The translations under genes were made by a program, and so were the position numbers. DNA of 64,000 nucleotides from Enterobacter mori LMG 25706 (GTDB lineage: Bacteria > Pseudomonadota > Gammaproteobacteria > Enterobacterales > Enterobacteriaceae), in NCBI RefSeq assembly GCF_000211415.1, contig NZ_GL890774.1, positions 565,748-629,747 of the forward strand. The letters run 5' to 3'. The notes under the pieces were generated by a model that saw only the letters and a list, made by a program, of their open reading frames with translations, was not told the origin of the DNA and ran no database searches. Shown piece after piece: positions 19,205-28,462 of the stretch; position 1 is the first letter of the stretch, and each line of letters begins with the position of its first letter.

Positions 19205-19903
19205 ATGCAAACATTATTAACCAATCAAACTCGAATTAAGGTATGGGGTACCGTGCTCATCGTGGTGATGGCATTGACCGCATGTTCCTCATCGCCACCT
19301 GTACGGTATTACACTTTGCAGAATGCCGCTCGTAGCATGTCCGAAAAGTCTTTATCGGCCTCCCCAGAAGGCAATGCGACCAACATTCTAAATGGCAACA
19401 GGAAACCTTTTGTCTTGCAAATACTACCGGTAAAAATCCCCACGACCATCGACCTCCCTCAGTTATTGGTGCGTAGCAACGATGGGGAAGTCGCTTTATT
19501 GGAAAACAATCGTTGGGTGGGACCACTCGGTGACGAAGTTCGTAGCGCACTTGTATCGCAGCTCACGGGGATCTTGAAGGTGCCAGAGGTATCTTCTCTG
19601 GCTATCCCACAGGATTTATCAATCTACAGACTCCAAGTCGATGTGACACGTTTTGACAGCATTCGCGGACGCTATGTGTTGCAGGACACCAATTGGAGCT
19701 TACGCCAAATAATTCCGACAGCGAATGGTGACGCATCCCCTTCAGCACCTATGTTGCTATGTGCAACCCGCCAGATTGTTCAAACAGAAGATGATTCTAC
19801 AGGTGCTTTGGTCCGTGCCCACCAACTTGCTCTGGAGCAATTGGGTTTACAAATTGCTGAAGCAGCAAACCAACCTCCGAGTAAATGGGGATGTGGTAAA
19901 TAA
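19205..19903 (+). CDS. pqiC: PqiC-family outer-membrane lipoprotein
   Basis: A 232-residue lipoprotein with lipobox LTAC (Cys27) followed by SSSPPVRYYTLQ, the typical start of the PqiC/ABC-type auxiliary lipoprotein family. Its role would be to anchor PqiB to the outer membrane. It starts 63 bases after pqiB. The IS2-like element begins ten bases beyond the stop codon, so the gene is intact but its natural downstream sequence is gone. Confidence 0.9.
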   Translation: MQTLLTNQTRIKVWGTVLIVVMALTACSSSPPVRYYTLQNAARSMSEKSLSASPEGNATNILNGNRKPFVLQILPVKIPTTIDLPQLLVRSNDGEVALLENNRWVGPLGDEVRSALVSQLTGILKVPEVSSLAIPQDLSIYRLQVDVTRFDSIRGRYVLQDTNWSLRQIIPTANGDASPSAPMLLCATRQIVQTEDDSTGALVRAHQLALEQLGLQIAEAANQPPSKWGCGK

Positions 19904-19912
19904 GTAGCGGGG

Positions 19913-20848
19913 TGGATTGGCCCCTATATTTCCAGACACCTTTTATCACTTAACCCATTACTGGTCCGACGCCGCAGATATTCACGCGGCGAGCGATATC
20001 TCAGCACACTGTGCGGATGCCATTCGTTATAGTGTTCGAACGCTTCCGCAAGGTTCTTCACTGCCGTCACTCCGTCAGGTTTCGGCATGATACTGACATA
20101 GTCGCGCTTCATCGTTTTCACGAAGCTCTCTGCCATTCCATTGCTTTCAGGGCTACGCACTGCCGTGTTTCTCGGTTCAAGTCCTACCATTCGGGCGAAC
20201 TTCCGTGTTTCATGCGCCCGGTAGCACGAACCGTTATCCGTCAGCCACTCCACCGGCGAGACCGGAAGGCCACTGCCGAAGCGACGCTCCACCGCACCCA
20301 GCATGACGTCCTGTACCGTTTCACTGTCGAACCCACCGGTGCTGGCCGCCCAGTGAAGCGCTTCGCGATCACAACAATCCAGTGCGAACGTCACACGCAG
20401 TTTTTCACCGTTATCACAGCGGATCTCGAACCCGTCAGAACACCATCGCTGATTACTTTCCCCAACGGCCACTTTCCCTGTATGCGCTCGTTTTGAAGGG
20501 GGTAAGGACGGCTTCCGTTCGAGCAGCAATGCGTGCTGTCGCATGATGCGGTAAACACGTTTGGCATTCACGGCAGCAAGGTCTTCGGCTTCTGACTGGC
20601 GACGCAGCAGAGCCCATACCCGCCGATAGCCGTACGTGGGTAGCTCACCGATGACGGCATGTATACGCATAAGAGCATCAGTATCATCCGGCTGGCGTTT
20701 TCGTCGGCGATCCTGCCAGCTGTCCGGACGTTTTAACCTGGCATGAAGCTGCGCACGTGAGACCCGAAGGCAGCGGCAGACGAAGCTTATTCGCCATCCT
20801 CTGGCAACAAGGGTACATGCGCCATCCACTTTTTTTGGCGGCCGATAG
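19913..20848 (-). mobile_element. insD: Truncated IS2-like element (IS3 family) with full OrfB
   Basis: The leftward frame 20829-19924 encodes a 301-residue OrfB matching IS2 InsD almost throughout ([54 protein letters not shown]), so the DDE domain looks complete. One end is present: TGGATTGGCCCC-N6-TTCCAGACA at 19913 resembles the IS2 right inverted repeat. Upstream of OrfB only the last codons of OrfA remain ([15 protein letters not shown]) before unrelated sequence. With OrfA and the other end missing, the element cannot move by itself. Confidence 0.88.
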
Positions 20849-20884
20849 AGCGCTGCTCGTAACAGAGTCTTACAGGTGCATCTG

Positions 20885-20913
20885 AAAAACCTCCGGCATA
20901 GCCGGAGGTTTTT
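20885..20913. terminator. Strong bidirectional terminator
   Basis: AAAAACCTCCGGC and GCCGGAGGTTTTT form a perfect 13-bp stem with a three-base loop, with A- and T-runs on the two sides. It lies just beyond the 3' end of the leftward CMD-family gene and probably terminates it. Confidence 0.85.
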
Positions 20914-20936
20914 ATTATTGGTATATTCAAAATTAT

Positions 20937-21326
20937 CTATTCTCTTTCGCGGAAAACCTCTCTTGCGATTTCTAAGGCATCAGTTATTTTTACAATCCCG
21001 GCAGTCAGTACCAGTTGCATTAAAATCTCCCCAATTTCTTGTTTGGTTATTCCTGCGTTCAAAGCAGACCTAATATGCATTTTTAGCACGGAGGAACCTG
21101 ATGAACCAAGGGAAGCACATGAAGCAATTATTATTGCTTCACGTGTTTTAATATCAAGATTTTTTCGTGTATACAGTTCGCCAAACTCCCATTTTAAAGC
21201 CAAGCGTCTAAAGTCAGGTGATACGCTATAAAATGCATTCAAATAAGTGTCAACTGTGATATCCATCCGTTCTTCGTACATTTTTTTAGCATCTTCAAAA
21301 TATTGCCCTTCATTATTTCTTAACAT
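20937..21326 (-). CDS. Carboxymuconolactone decarboxylase (CMD/AhpD) family protein
   Basis: A 129-residue helical protein. [40 protein letters not shown] and [20 protein letters not shown] follow the CMD fold. The CxxC found in AhpD-type peroxidase members is absent: the segment has a single Cys (ASCAS), as in decarboxylase-like or regulatory members. It is monocistronic, followed by a strong terminator, and next to a truncated IS. Function cannot be stated beyond the family. Confidence 0.85.
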   Translation of the reverse strand: MLRNNEGQYFEDAKKMYEERMDITVDTYLNAFYSVSPDFRRLALKWEFGELYTRKNLDIKTREAIIIASCASLGSSGSSVLKMHIRSALNAGITKQEIGEILMQLVLTAGIVKITDALEIAREVFRERE

Positions 21327-22870
21327 AACATCGTTCTCCTGCTCTGATTATCAGCAACTAAGGCCAGAATGAAATTAGCATCTTTCATTGCATTAAACAT
21401 ATACATCTCTACCAATAAATTCAATGATAACACCTATGGACACTCTACTTATCTTTAATGCCTTAATCTGAGCGCGTAGCGGCTAATGTACCTTATATCC
21501 AGCATCAGGATAATGACTCAGCAGAGTTTTCCTGACACCCTTAAACTTCAATAAAGTAATAAATAAAATGTCGCTAGAAAATATTTAATTCAATCCCCGT
21601 AAATTAAATATAAATAATGGCATTATTGAGGCAACGTATCTTACTTTCTCCATTTCGAACCACTCTAACACATGGCTCCGATTTATATTATATCTACCGT
21701 CCATATGAATCATCATCAACAAGTGGCCAGGCCCAAGGAGCACAAACAGCACTCAGTTATAACGTTAAATATCTCAGTGATGTTTATATGGTGCATGCCA
21801 GCATCAGTAATCCCTAATGAAATCAACATTATCCCATGGGCTGAGCATGAAGAATTGAATGATTTTTTAGAAGTAACATCTGTGTCATGGATAAACACGC
21901 CCTCCCCACTTTGGACGAAAAATAAACCATCTATTGAATAATTATATTTGTCGGCAGATAACTGTCATTACGACCCAGCTCTTACGGTTTATAGAATTGA
22001 ATTCGAGTTCTTACCATTATGATTGTAGAAGAAGCAACCACCGCTGAAAGTCGCCATTTGCGGCTTCCTGACACCTTTTTCATTATCAAGCTAAGCTGTG
22101 CTTAACTCCATCGTATTGCAGCACTTCAAATACGCTATATTGGTCCTCTGAGCAGGGCTTTTACGTAATAATTATATGTGTGTAAAACAAACTATGCGTC
22201 TTGCAACGTTCCTTAAAGTTGGCCCGCAGGGAAACTCCGGACTGCCCCCCTTACCTTATTCGCCCCCCTCATACCAGGGGTGTTAGCCAGCCAGACCCGG
22301 CATGATCACTGGCCCCCAGTCATCTATGATCCGGGGGATGTCACCGGGTCTGATGGGGCACTGGTAACCGCTAATAGGGGTCAGGTCAGGCACTTTTACC
22401 GGGACCATCTGTAACGTGGATGCCGAAACCTACTCCCTGTGGTTAAATGCGACAACTTTTTATAGCGGCCACAAGACCTTTGATAAACCTAGGGCAATCC
22501 ATCATTTCCTGGCCCCTGTCCCTGAAACTCTCAACGGTACGAATGGTATTAATGCCCTAATAATGGCTGTCTGAAATCAGCCGGTTCCCCAACAAGCCTT
22601 TTTCCTGACGAACTCCTGCATTCATATATTACCCCGCCTTTATTTAATTATATAACTGGTCATCCGATATGCATTTATAAATCACAAGGAATCAGTTGAA
22701 AGAAAACTTAAATACATTCTCATAGTTATCCATTCCCATGTATAATGTAGTTAAAGACCTTTCATGAGAAGAAAGCAAGCTGGCAGAATATTTTTAATTA
22801 CCTGTCAGCTTTTTTGGAGCGAGCAACCCCAGAAGAATTATTAATTCCTCTTTAATTTAGGATTGTTGCA
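21327..22870. other. 1.5-kb stretch with no supportable gene
   Basis: A few short open frames occur (for example 21672-21941 on +), none with a recognisable sequence or good start signal. The part 22200-22600 is richer in G and C and looks like very decayed coding DNA, but no frame stays open. The stretch separates the IS2/CMD area from the leftward catabolic operon, whose 3' end is at 22871. Confidence 0.4.
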
Positions 22871-24133
22871 TTAGCCTGAAATTGTACTTCTGGCTGGATT
22901 ATTTTCAATTTTATCTGCTGATTTGACACGCATGACCAGCGGTGAAAATATGGTGAGGATAATCAGCAACCCCAGAGGGAAAACGAACAGGTTTGAGAGT
23001 CCAAACTGATGCACGACAAAGGAAAGGATTGCCGGAGATACCAGCATACCGGTATATCCGATGCCATTTACAATGCCGATGTTGCGTCCCGCATTTGCAG
23101 GGTCTTTGCGCCCCGCGTTGGAAAGCATTAATGGTGCAATACAGGACAGCCCCAGGCCGAATAATGAATACCCGATGATCGCAAAGAAACTCTGTGAAGC
23201 AAATGAAACTAACATGAGTCCCGATACAGAGAATATGCCACAAAGGAATACAACTTTGATCGCACCAATCTTCTCAGCGATAAAGTCTCCAAAAATACGA
23301 CCAACAAACTGTGCACCGATGAAGAGGCTGATGGCAAATCCAGCCGTTGAAACACTGGTATCCACTTCACGTCGCAGATACTCCTGCCCCCAGTCACTGA
23401 TGGCATTTTCACCAATCATTGAGCAGAGTAAAAGCAGTCCAAAGCCAGTCATCAGTATAATGATTGCAGTATTGGACGATGAGTTGCTACTGATATTTTT
23501 AGCTGTTATGGGTTTAGGTGCCTCATCGACCAGCATCTCTGATTTATCAAGCAGGAAGCGCGAGATGAAAATACTGATTGCCAGCAAGATCACGCCACAT
23601 ACGGTGAAAGAAACAGTCGCGCTCTGAGGATATAAACCCACGAGATAACTCCCCAGCATGCCAAACAGGAAACCACCAAGAGAGTAACTGGCGTGGAAGG
23701 CCGACATTATAGAACGCTGATAAAACCGCTCTACCTGAACACCATGCGCGTTGAGCGCCGTGTCTGTCGCGCCACGCAGTAAACCAAGCGAAATACAAAT
23801 CGCAAACGCGAACCAGTAATGAGTGACATATGCGAGAGCTATCATCGATACAGGGTAAAGAACAACAGTGAACGTAACAACTTTTTTTGGCCCGAAAATA
23901 TCAATAAATTTCCCGATCGCAATGGAGCCGACAGCAGCGCCAACGCCGATACCAAGTGCGATCATGCCAAAATCTACATCTCCCTGTGCGCCGTCAAGTC
24001 CCATACTGCTTCGAAAAGCCGATACACTCGTCGACCAGATATACATCATCGCGCCGATTAACATAAAACCTGTAAACGTTGCCATACGGGCATTGCGTAC
24101 CCGTGGCGTGACAAGAGAATTATCACGACTCAT
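22871..24133 (-). CDS. MFS transporter, FucP/YbjJ-like
   Basis: A 420-residue protein with about twelve hydrophobic segments and major-facilitator features (GKFIDIFGPKKVVTF after TM2, GLLRGATDTALNAHGVQVER). The TDTALN segment resembles the TD(x)AMN loop of YbjJ and other sugar-type MFS members. It is the last gene of a four-gene leftward operon with a ThuA-like protein, a ThDP enzyme and a GMC oxidoreductase, so it most likely imports the pathway substrate. It starts 37 bases after the GMC gene. Confidence 0.88.
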   Translation of the reverse strand: MSRDNSLVTPRVRNARMATFTGFMLIGAMMYIWSTSVSAFRSSMGLDGAQGDVDFGMIALGIGVGAAVGSIAIGKFIDIFGPKKVVTFTVVLYPVSMIALAYVTHYWFAFAICISLGLLRGATDTALNAHGVQVERFYQRSIMSAFHASYSLGGFLFGMLGSYLVGLYPQSATVSFTVCGVILLAISIFISRFLLDKSEMLVDEAPKPITAKNISSNSSSNTAIIILMTGFGLLLLCSMIGENAISDWGQEYLRREVDTSVSTAGFAISLFIGAQFVGRIFGDFIAEKIGAIKVVFLCGIFSVSGLMLVSFASQSFFAIIGYSLFGLGLSCIAPLMLSNAGRKDPANAGRNIGIVNGIGYTGMLVSPAILSFVVHQFGLSNLFVFPLGLLIILTIFSPLVMRVKSADKIENNPARSTISG

Positions 24134-24170
24134 GTTGTCTTTCCTCGTTCTGTTAGCTGATGCTTAATAT

Positions 24171-25757
24171 TCAGAACTGTTCTGCCACCCGTAGCGCATT
24201 AGCGGCTATTGTGAGAGCAGGATTCAGTGCTGCAGATGATACGAATGTTGAACTGTCGACAATCCACACATTATCTAAATCATGAATTTTGCAGTTCACA
24301 TCAACAACGCTTTTATTTTTGTCTGTACCCATTACCGCTGTTCCGCACATATGAGAATTAGTAGCAATACCCATTCGTTCGGTTAGTACAATCGGATATC
24401 CCGCACGCTTCAGCACTTGCTTAGTTTTGGCAACAAGTTCCTTGTGCGTTTTCAGGTTATTTGGAGTCCAGTGGATTTTTATTGCATCCTTTTCTTTATC
24501 GTAAATAACGCGGTTTTCCTGCGTGGGTAAGTCTTCTGACGTAATATAAAGATCTACGCTATGGTCAGTGAGATATTTGGCAACGAAACCTGGGACCCAT
24601 TTTTTCATACCAGTAATCATCGGTTTTCTGATCTTCCCCAGCATCTGCACATTTCCCAGAGGAAACTCATTATTTTCAGACTTCAGATACCAGTCATTAA
24701 AAGCAACTGTCTTCTGGAACTTAACTTCATTGCGTTTTAATGGATTCACCGCAATCATGAAAGTACTGTTATGGACCATATAATTACGGCCCAGTTGATC
24801 AGAGCTGTTTCCCAGTCCGGCTGGGTGAGAATCGTTTGCTGATTTGAGCAGCAGAGCTGATGTATTTACCGCACCACAGGCCAGAACAAAACGCTTCGCT
24901 TTAATGCGCACAGTTCTGCCGTTACGAGAACCTGTTGCTTCTACAACATTTTTACCCGCATCGTCCGTGATGAGCCGATCAATACGGGTTTTAACCAATA
25001 AACGGACACTACCCGCATTCATCGCCGGGCGTAATGCACTAACCTCTGCATCGTTTTTTGCATCGATCATGCACGGATATCCGTCGCAGGTAGAGCACAG
25101 TACGCATGGGCGTCCATCACCATAATCAACCGCAGCTGGCATTGAGAAAGGCTTAAGCCCCTGTCTTTGCATGCTCTTCACAAGGCCATGCAAGGCCGGA
25201 TCGTGCTTCAGACCCTTCCAGCAATAATCGCGTGAACGCCAGGGCTCTACTGGATCTGAGCCTGCATCGCCATGAACCTTGAACAGCTCCTCCGCCTGGC
25301 AGTAATAAGGTTCCAGTTCTGAGTAACTGACCGGCCATTTTGGTGACACGCCTTCACGGTGTACCAGTTCCTGGAAATCTTCTTCCCGCCAGCGCGGCAG
25401 CATCGCACCATAGAATTTGGTGTTACCCCCTACATAATAGAACACACCTGGCTTAAAGGAGTTGTAGTCCCGGTCGAACCACGATTCGGCGTTACGATAC
25501 TTCCCGTCGCCAAATACAGCATTAAAATTCCAGTTATCATTTTCGCGCGGCAGGAAATCTCCACGTTCAATGATAACCACCTTCAGGCCTTTATCCTTAA
25601 TACCGTGGGCAAACGTCGAGCCCCCCATTCCAGACCCAATTATGACGACATCACACTCAAGATTGCCTGCCGAATCGGGTTCGACAGTTTCAATAATGCG
25701 CCGGTTACCCGGCGCAGATTTATCAATCTCTTGTGAAGAGATTTTAATGGTGTTCAT
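24171..25757 (-). CDS. GMC-family FAD oxidoreductase
   Basis: A 528-residue flavoprotein. The FAD-binding GSGMGGSTFAHG (41 onward) and VIIERGD are near the N-terminus; NSHMCGTAVMG near residue 465 carries the catalytic histidine region, and the C-terminus has the usual SALNPALTIAANALR. A Cys cluster (CVLCSTCDGYPC) resembles that of GMC sugar/polyol dehydrogenases, including gluconate- and glucoside-3-dehydrogenase types. It would oxidise a hydroxyl group of a sugar, polyol or glycoside, in the cytosol because no signal peptide is visible. It lies nine bases after the ThDP-enzyme gene. No small subunit or cytochrome gene accompanies it. Confidence 0.9.
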   Translation of the reverse strand: MNTIKISSQEIDKSAPGNRRIIETVEPDSAGNLECDVVIIGSGMGGSTFAHGIKDKGLKVVIIERGDFLPRENDNWNFNAVFGDGKYRNAESWFDRDYNSFKPGVFYYVGGNTKFYGAMLPRWREEDFQELVHREGVSPKWPVSYSELEPYYCQAEELFKVHGDAGSDPVEPWRSRDYCWKGLKHDPALHGLVKSMQRQGLKPFSMPAAVDYGDGRPCVLCSTCDGYPCMIDAKNDAEVSALRPAMNAGSVRLLVKTRIDRLITDDAGKNVVEATGSRNGRTVRIKAKRFVLACGAVNTSALLLKSANDSHPAGLGNSSDQLGRNYMVHNSTFMIAVNPLKRNEVKFQKTVAFNDWYLKSENNEFPLGNVQMLGKIRKPMITGMKKWVPGFVAKYLTDHSVDLYITSEDLPTQENRVIYDKEKDAIKIHWTPNNLKTHKELVAKTKQVLKRAGYPIVLTERMGIATNSHMCGTAVMGTDKNKSVVDVNCKIHDLDNVWIVDSSTFVSSAALNPALTIAANALRVAEQF

Positions 25758-25766
25758 GTATGACCC

Positions 25767-27554
25767 TTACAGATGTTGCTCTGACTGGCGCAGAACCTTG
25801 TACTCATCCTGACGTTCATCAGTGATATATTCCGGGATTGGGAAGTCCCACCACCCTGGTACAAATGGGCCTGCAGCATCGCGGTCTGTCGGCACTTCAA
25901 TCAGAACCGGCTCGTTGCAGTCCAGTGCCTGTTGCAGGATTGGCTCAAGATCTTCAGGACGTTCAACGCGCCATGACCTGAGGCCAAACGACTCGCCCAT
26001 TGCTTTATAGTCTGGCGAGTAGGGTTCTCCATCCGGCGTAGTGAATTCTGTGCCGATATGACGACTGGTCTGTTTGCGCTGACCGCCACGAATCGACATG
26101 TAACCTGCGTTGTTCTGGATAAGGAACACAACCGGAATGCCGTTCGTTTTACAGATAGCAATTTCCTGAGAAGTCATCAGGAAATCACCGTCACCCAGAA
26201 TGCAAACCACAGGCTGATTCGGTGCCGCCAGCTTGGCACCAATAGCCGCCGGGACAGCCCAACCCATTGATGAGAAACCACCTGAGGTCAGGTGCGTACG
26301 CGGTTGATAGACAGGGAAGGTCTGTTTAACAGCCCCCTGCGTGTTTCCTGAGCCAACGACCACGATAGTGTCGCGCGGGAAGACTTTACGAAGTGCACCT
26401 AGCGGGCGTTGTGACGTGAACGGGAAGCGTTCTGAATCCCGGCGCTTAGCCAGCTTGGTTTCCCATTCATCCTGAAGCTGCTTTAATACCTGCATGTATT
26501 CAGGACGATCGGCTTTTTCTCCATCCAGCTCTTTAATGATGTGAGCCAGCGCATGACGTGCATCAGAAACGATGCCAACGGTTACCGGGTAGTTTTTACC
26601 GATTTCATGCGGATCGATATCAATGTGGATCAGGCGTGATGGCGGAATTGAGAACGTTACGCCTTTCGCATAGCTTGATGATGACCAGTCAGTGAAGCGG
26701 CAGCCTACTGCAATAATCACATCAGCATTTGCCGCAATCGAGTTACCACAAGTGGTACCCGTCTGGCCTACACTACCAGCAAACAGCGGATGATCTTCCG
26801 GGAATCCACTTTTACCGTTCCAGGTCGTTACCACGGGGAGTTGCAACGCTTCCGCCAGTGCCAAAACTTCTTTCCAGGCTTCACCCGTGATAACACCACC
26901 ACCAATAACCATGCCCGGGCGCCGCGCTTCTTTCAGAAGGGACACGGCTGCACTAATGGCTTCCGGATCCGGGAACACACGGCCTACAGGCAGACGCTCT
27001 TCAATGGCGTGGAGTTCAACTTCTGCTGCTTCAGCCTGGACGTCCATTGGGATCTCAATGTGTACAGGGCCCGGGCGGCCGGTTGCCATCGAACTCCATG
27101 CGCGATGCATAATGAACGGCATTTCTTCTACTCGGGTGGCAACCCAGTGACGCTTGCTGACGGCCTCGGCAATCTTAGGGAAGTCGTTGTCAGTGTAGCG
27201 CTCCAGCTCCTGAAGCAGGCCATGTCCACGCATGTGTGTTGGCGGACCACCGGTGATCAGCATGACACTGGTCGAGTCAGTGAATGCAGTTGCCATACCG
27301 ATGACGGTATTACTCGCCCCCGCTCCGATGGAAGTCACAGCGACCATTGGCTTTCCTGAAACGCGGTAATAACCATCTGCAAGGTGCACTGCGCTCTGCT
27401 CGTGGAAAACCTGAATGAATTTCAGCTTCGATTCTTCTTCCAGAAAGGCGTCTGTCAGTGTCCAGATACCATGACCCGGAATACCGGCGACATATTCAAC
27501 GCCATAATTTTTCAGCGTCTGAGCCACCACCTGACTACCCGTTAATTTTGTCAT
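25767..27554 (-). CDS. Thiamine-diphosphate enzyme of the acetolactate synthase superfamily
   Basis: A 595-residue protein with the three-domain ThDP layout. Glu52 (FHEQSAVHLADGY) is the conserved cofactor-activating residue; the binding motif GDGDFLMTSQEIAICK ending in QNN is near residues 450-480. It could be a carboligase, decarboxylase or lyase. It is not a recognisable IlvB/IlvI, Gcl or IolD; no small regulatory subunit is present. It starts 11 bases after the ThuA-like gene. In this context it probably acts on a keto acid or keto sugar made by the other enzymes; that is inference. Confidence 0.88.
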   Translation of the reverse strand: MTKLTGSQVVAQTLKNYGVEYVAGIPGHGIWTLTDAFLEEESKLKFIQVFHEQSAVHLADGYYRVSGKPMVAVTSIGAGASNTVIGMATAFTDSTSVMLITGGPPTHMRGHGLLQELERYTDNDFPKIAEAVSKRHWVATRVEEMPFIMHRAWSSMATGRPGPVHIEIPMDVQAEAAEVELHAIEERLPVGRVFPDPEAISAAVSLLKEARRPGMVIGGGVITGEAWKEVLALAEALQLPVVTTWNGKSGFPEDHPLFAGSVGQTGTTCGNSIAANADVIIAVGCRFTDWSSSSYAKGVTFSIPPSRLIHIDIDPHEIGKNYPVTVGIVSDARHALAHIIKELDGEKADRPEYMQVLKQLQDEWETKLAKRRDSERFPFTSQRPLGALRKVFPRDTIVVVGSGNTQGAVKQTFPVYQPRTHLTSGGFSSMGWAVPAAIGAKLAAPNQPVVCILGDGDFLMTSQEIAICKTNGIPVVFLIQNNAGYMSIRGGQRKQTSRHIGTEFTTPDGEPYSPDYKAMGESFGLRSWRVERPEDLEPILQQALDCNEPVLIEVPTDRDAAGPFVPGWWDFPIPEYITDERQDEYKVLRQSEQHL

Positions 27555-27565
27555 TACTTAATCCT

Positions 27566-28240
27566 TTATTTACTGAGTTGAGCCTGGCGACATGCCCATG
27601 CCAGGCCCTGCTTGGTTAATTTGCGGATATTTGGATCCTGGAGGTTGCTGGTATCATGACCAATCGAATGGTAGAAAACGCGACCTTCACCCCAGTTGCG
27701 GACCCAGGCAACCGGGCTTTTCTGCCCCTTCAGCCACGGCATTGGATTGCCGTCAAAAGTTGTTTCCGCCAGAACGTTGATACCCGGAGAAGTCTCCATA
27801 TAGTACTGCTCAGAAGCGACCGGGAAATCGTTCACACCGGCGCTTACAGGGTGATTTTTATCCGTAATATTGACCGTATAGGGATGAGGGAAACCTTCAC
27901 CTGTGGGATGCTCAAGGAATGAACCACCAAGCAACATATGGTAACGAAGGCTTGAACGGAAAGCAGCGCCAGCTCCGTGCCAGCCTGCCAGCCCCGTACC
28001 TGATTCGACTGCTTCGAGAAGGTGCTGTTCCTGAGAGGCTGTAAGCGTTTCGGTTGTTACGGCATTGTTCCAGCCAATCACGATAAGATCATAAGCTTTC
28101 AGGTCGCGATCCAGTGTAAAAATGTCCGTACTCTCTTCTACATCGAAAGAAAGTTCTTCGTACAAACCTCTGGACCAGGCGGCGATTTCATAGGGAAAGT
28201 GGCCTGGCCAGCCACCATACAGGTACAATACTTTTGGCAT
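27566..28240 (-). CDS. ThuA-like domain protein
   Basis: A 224-residue protein of the ThuA family, which has a class I glutamine-amidotransferase-like fold and is known from trehalose/keto-sugar use in rhizobia. Characteristic pieces are LYGGWPGH near the N-terminus, LAGWHGAGAAF, LLGGSFLEHP and GEGRVFYHSIGHD. First gene of the leftward operon; its start is 34 bases from a LacI-type operator. Pairing of ThuA-like proteins with oxidoreductases suggests work on 3-keto sugars or glycosides, but the reaction here is unknown. Confidence 0.88.
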   Translation of the reverse strand: MPKVLYLYGGWPGHFPYEIAAWSRGLYEELSFDVEESTDIFTLDRDLKAYDLIVIGWNNAVTTETLTASQEQHLLEAVESGTGLAGWHGAGAAFRSSLRYHMLLGGSFLEHPTGEGFPHPYTVNITDKNHPVSAGVNDFPVASEQYYMETSPGINVLAETTFDGNPMPWLKGQKSPVAWVRNWGEGRVFYHSIGHDTSNLQDPNIRKLTKQGLAWACRQAQLSK

Positions 28241-28273
28241 ATTTCCATCCTTCTCCGCTAAATTTTGCCATTT

Positions 28274-28289
28274 GGTTATTCGTATAACC
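28274..28289. promoter_or_regulatory. LacI-type operator in front of the ThuA-GMC operon
   Basis: GGTTATTCGTATAACC is a palindrome with a central CG (GGTTAT-N-CG-N-ATAACC), the architecture typical of LacI/GalR-family sites. It lies between the divergent operon and the LacI-family gene, on the operon side, so it is the best candidate for repression of the leftward genes. Confidence 0.6.
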
Positions 28290-28364
28290 TGTTATAAAGG
28301 TAATTGCAGGGTTGTTATGATGTCAACGTAGTGTTAACCAAACAGACATAGTGTTTTCATATGA

Positions 28365-28380
28365 TGTGAAGCAGCTCACT
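28365..28380. promoter_or_regulatory. CRP-cAMP binding site
   Basis: TGTGA-AGCAGC-TCACT matches the CRP consensus TGTGA-N6-TCACA at nine of ten conserved positions. It stands between the LacI-family gene and the divergent operon and implies catabolite control, as expected for genes using an alternative carbon source. Confidence 0.65.
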
Positions 28381-28462
28381 TTGCCAGCAGAGTCATAGCC
28401 AGGAAAATGTTAATCAGATCACTTATTATATTTTCACATGACACGGGAGAAGCAGGAATCAG

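Noticed and set aside
22200-22600. GC-rich patch that might be a hidden gene
   Set aside because: No frame stays open for long and none resembles a known protein; at most it is very old coding DNA.
25767-27554. Assignment of the ThDP enzyme as acetolactate synthase, Xsc or IolD
   Set aside because: No regulatory subunit, no sulfonate or inositol genes beside it, and the sequence does not show the characteristic segments of those enzymes that I can recall; left at superfamily level.
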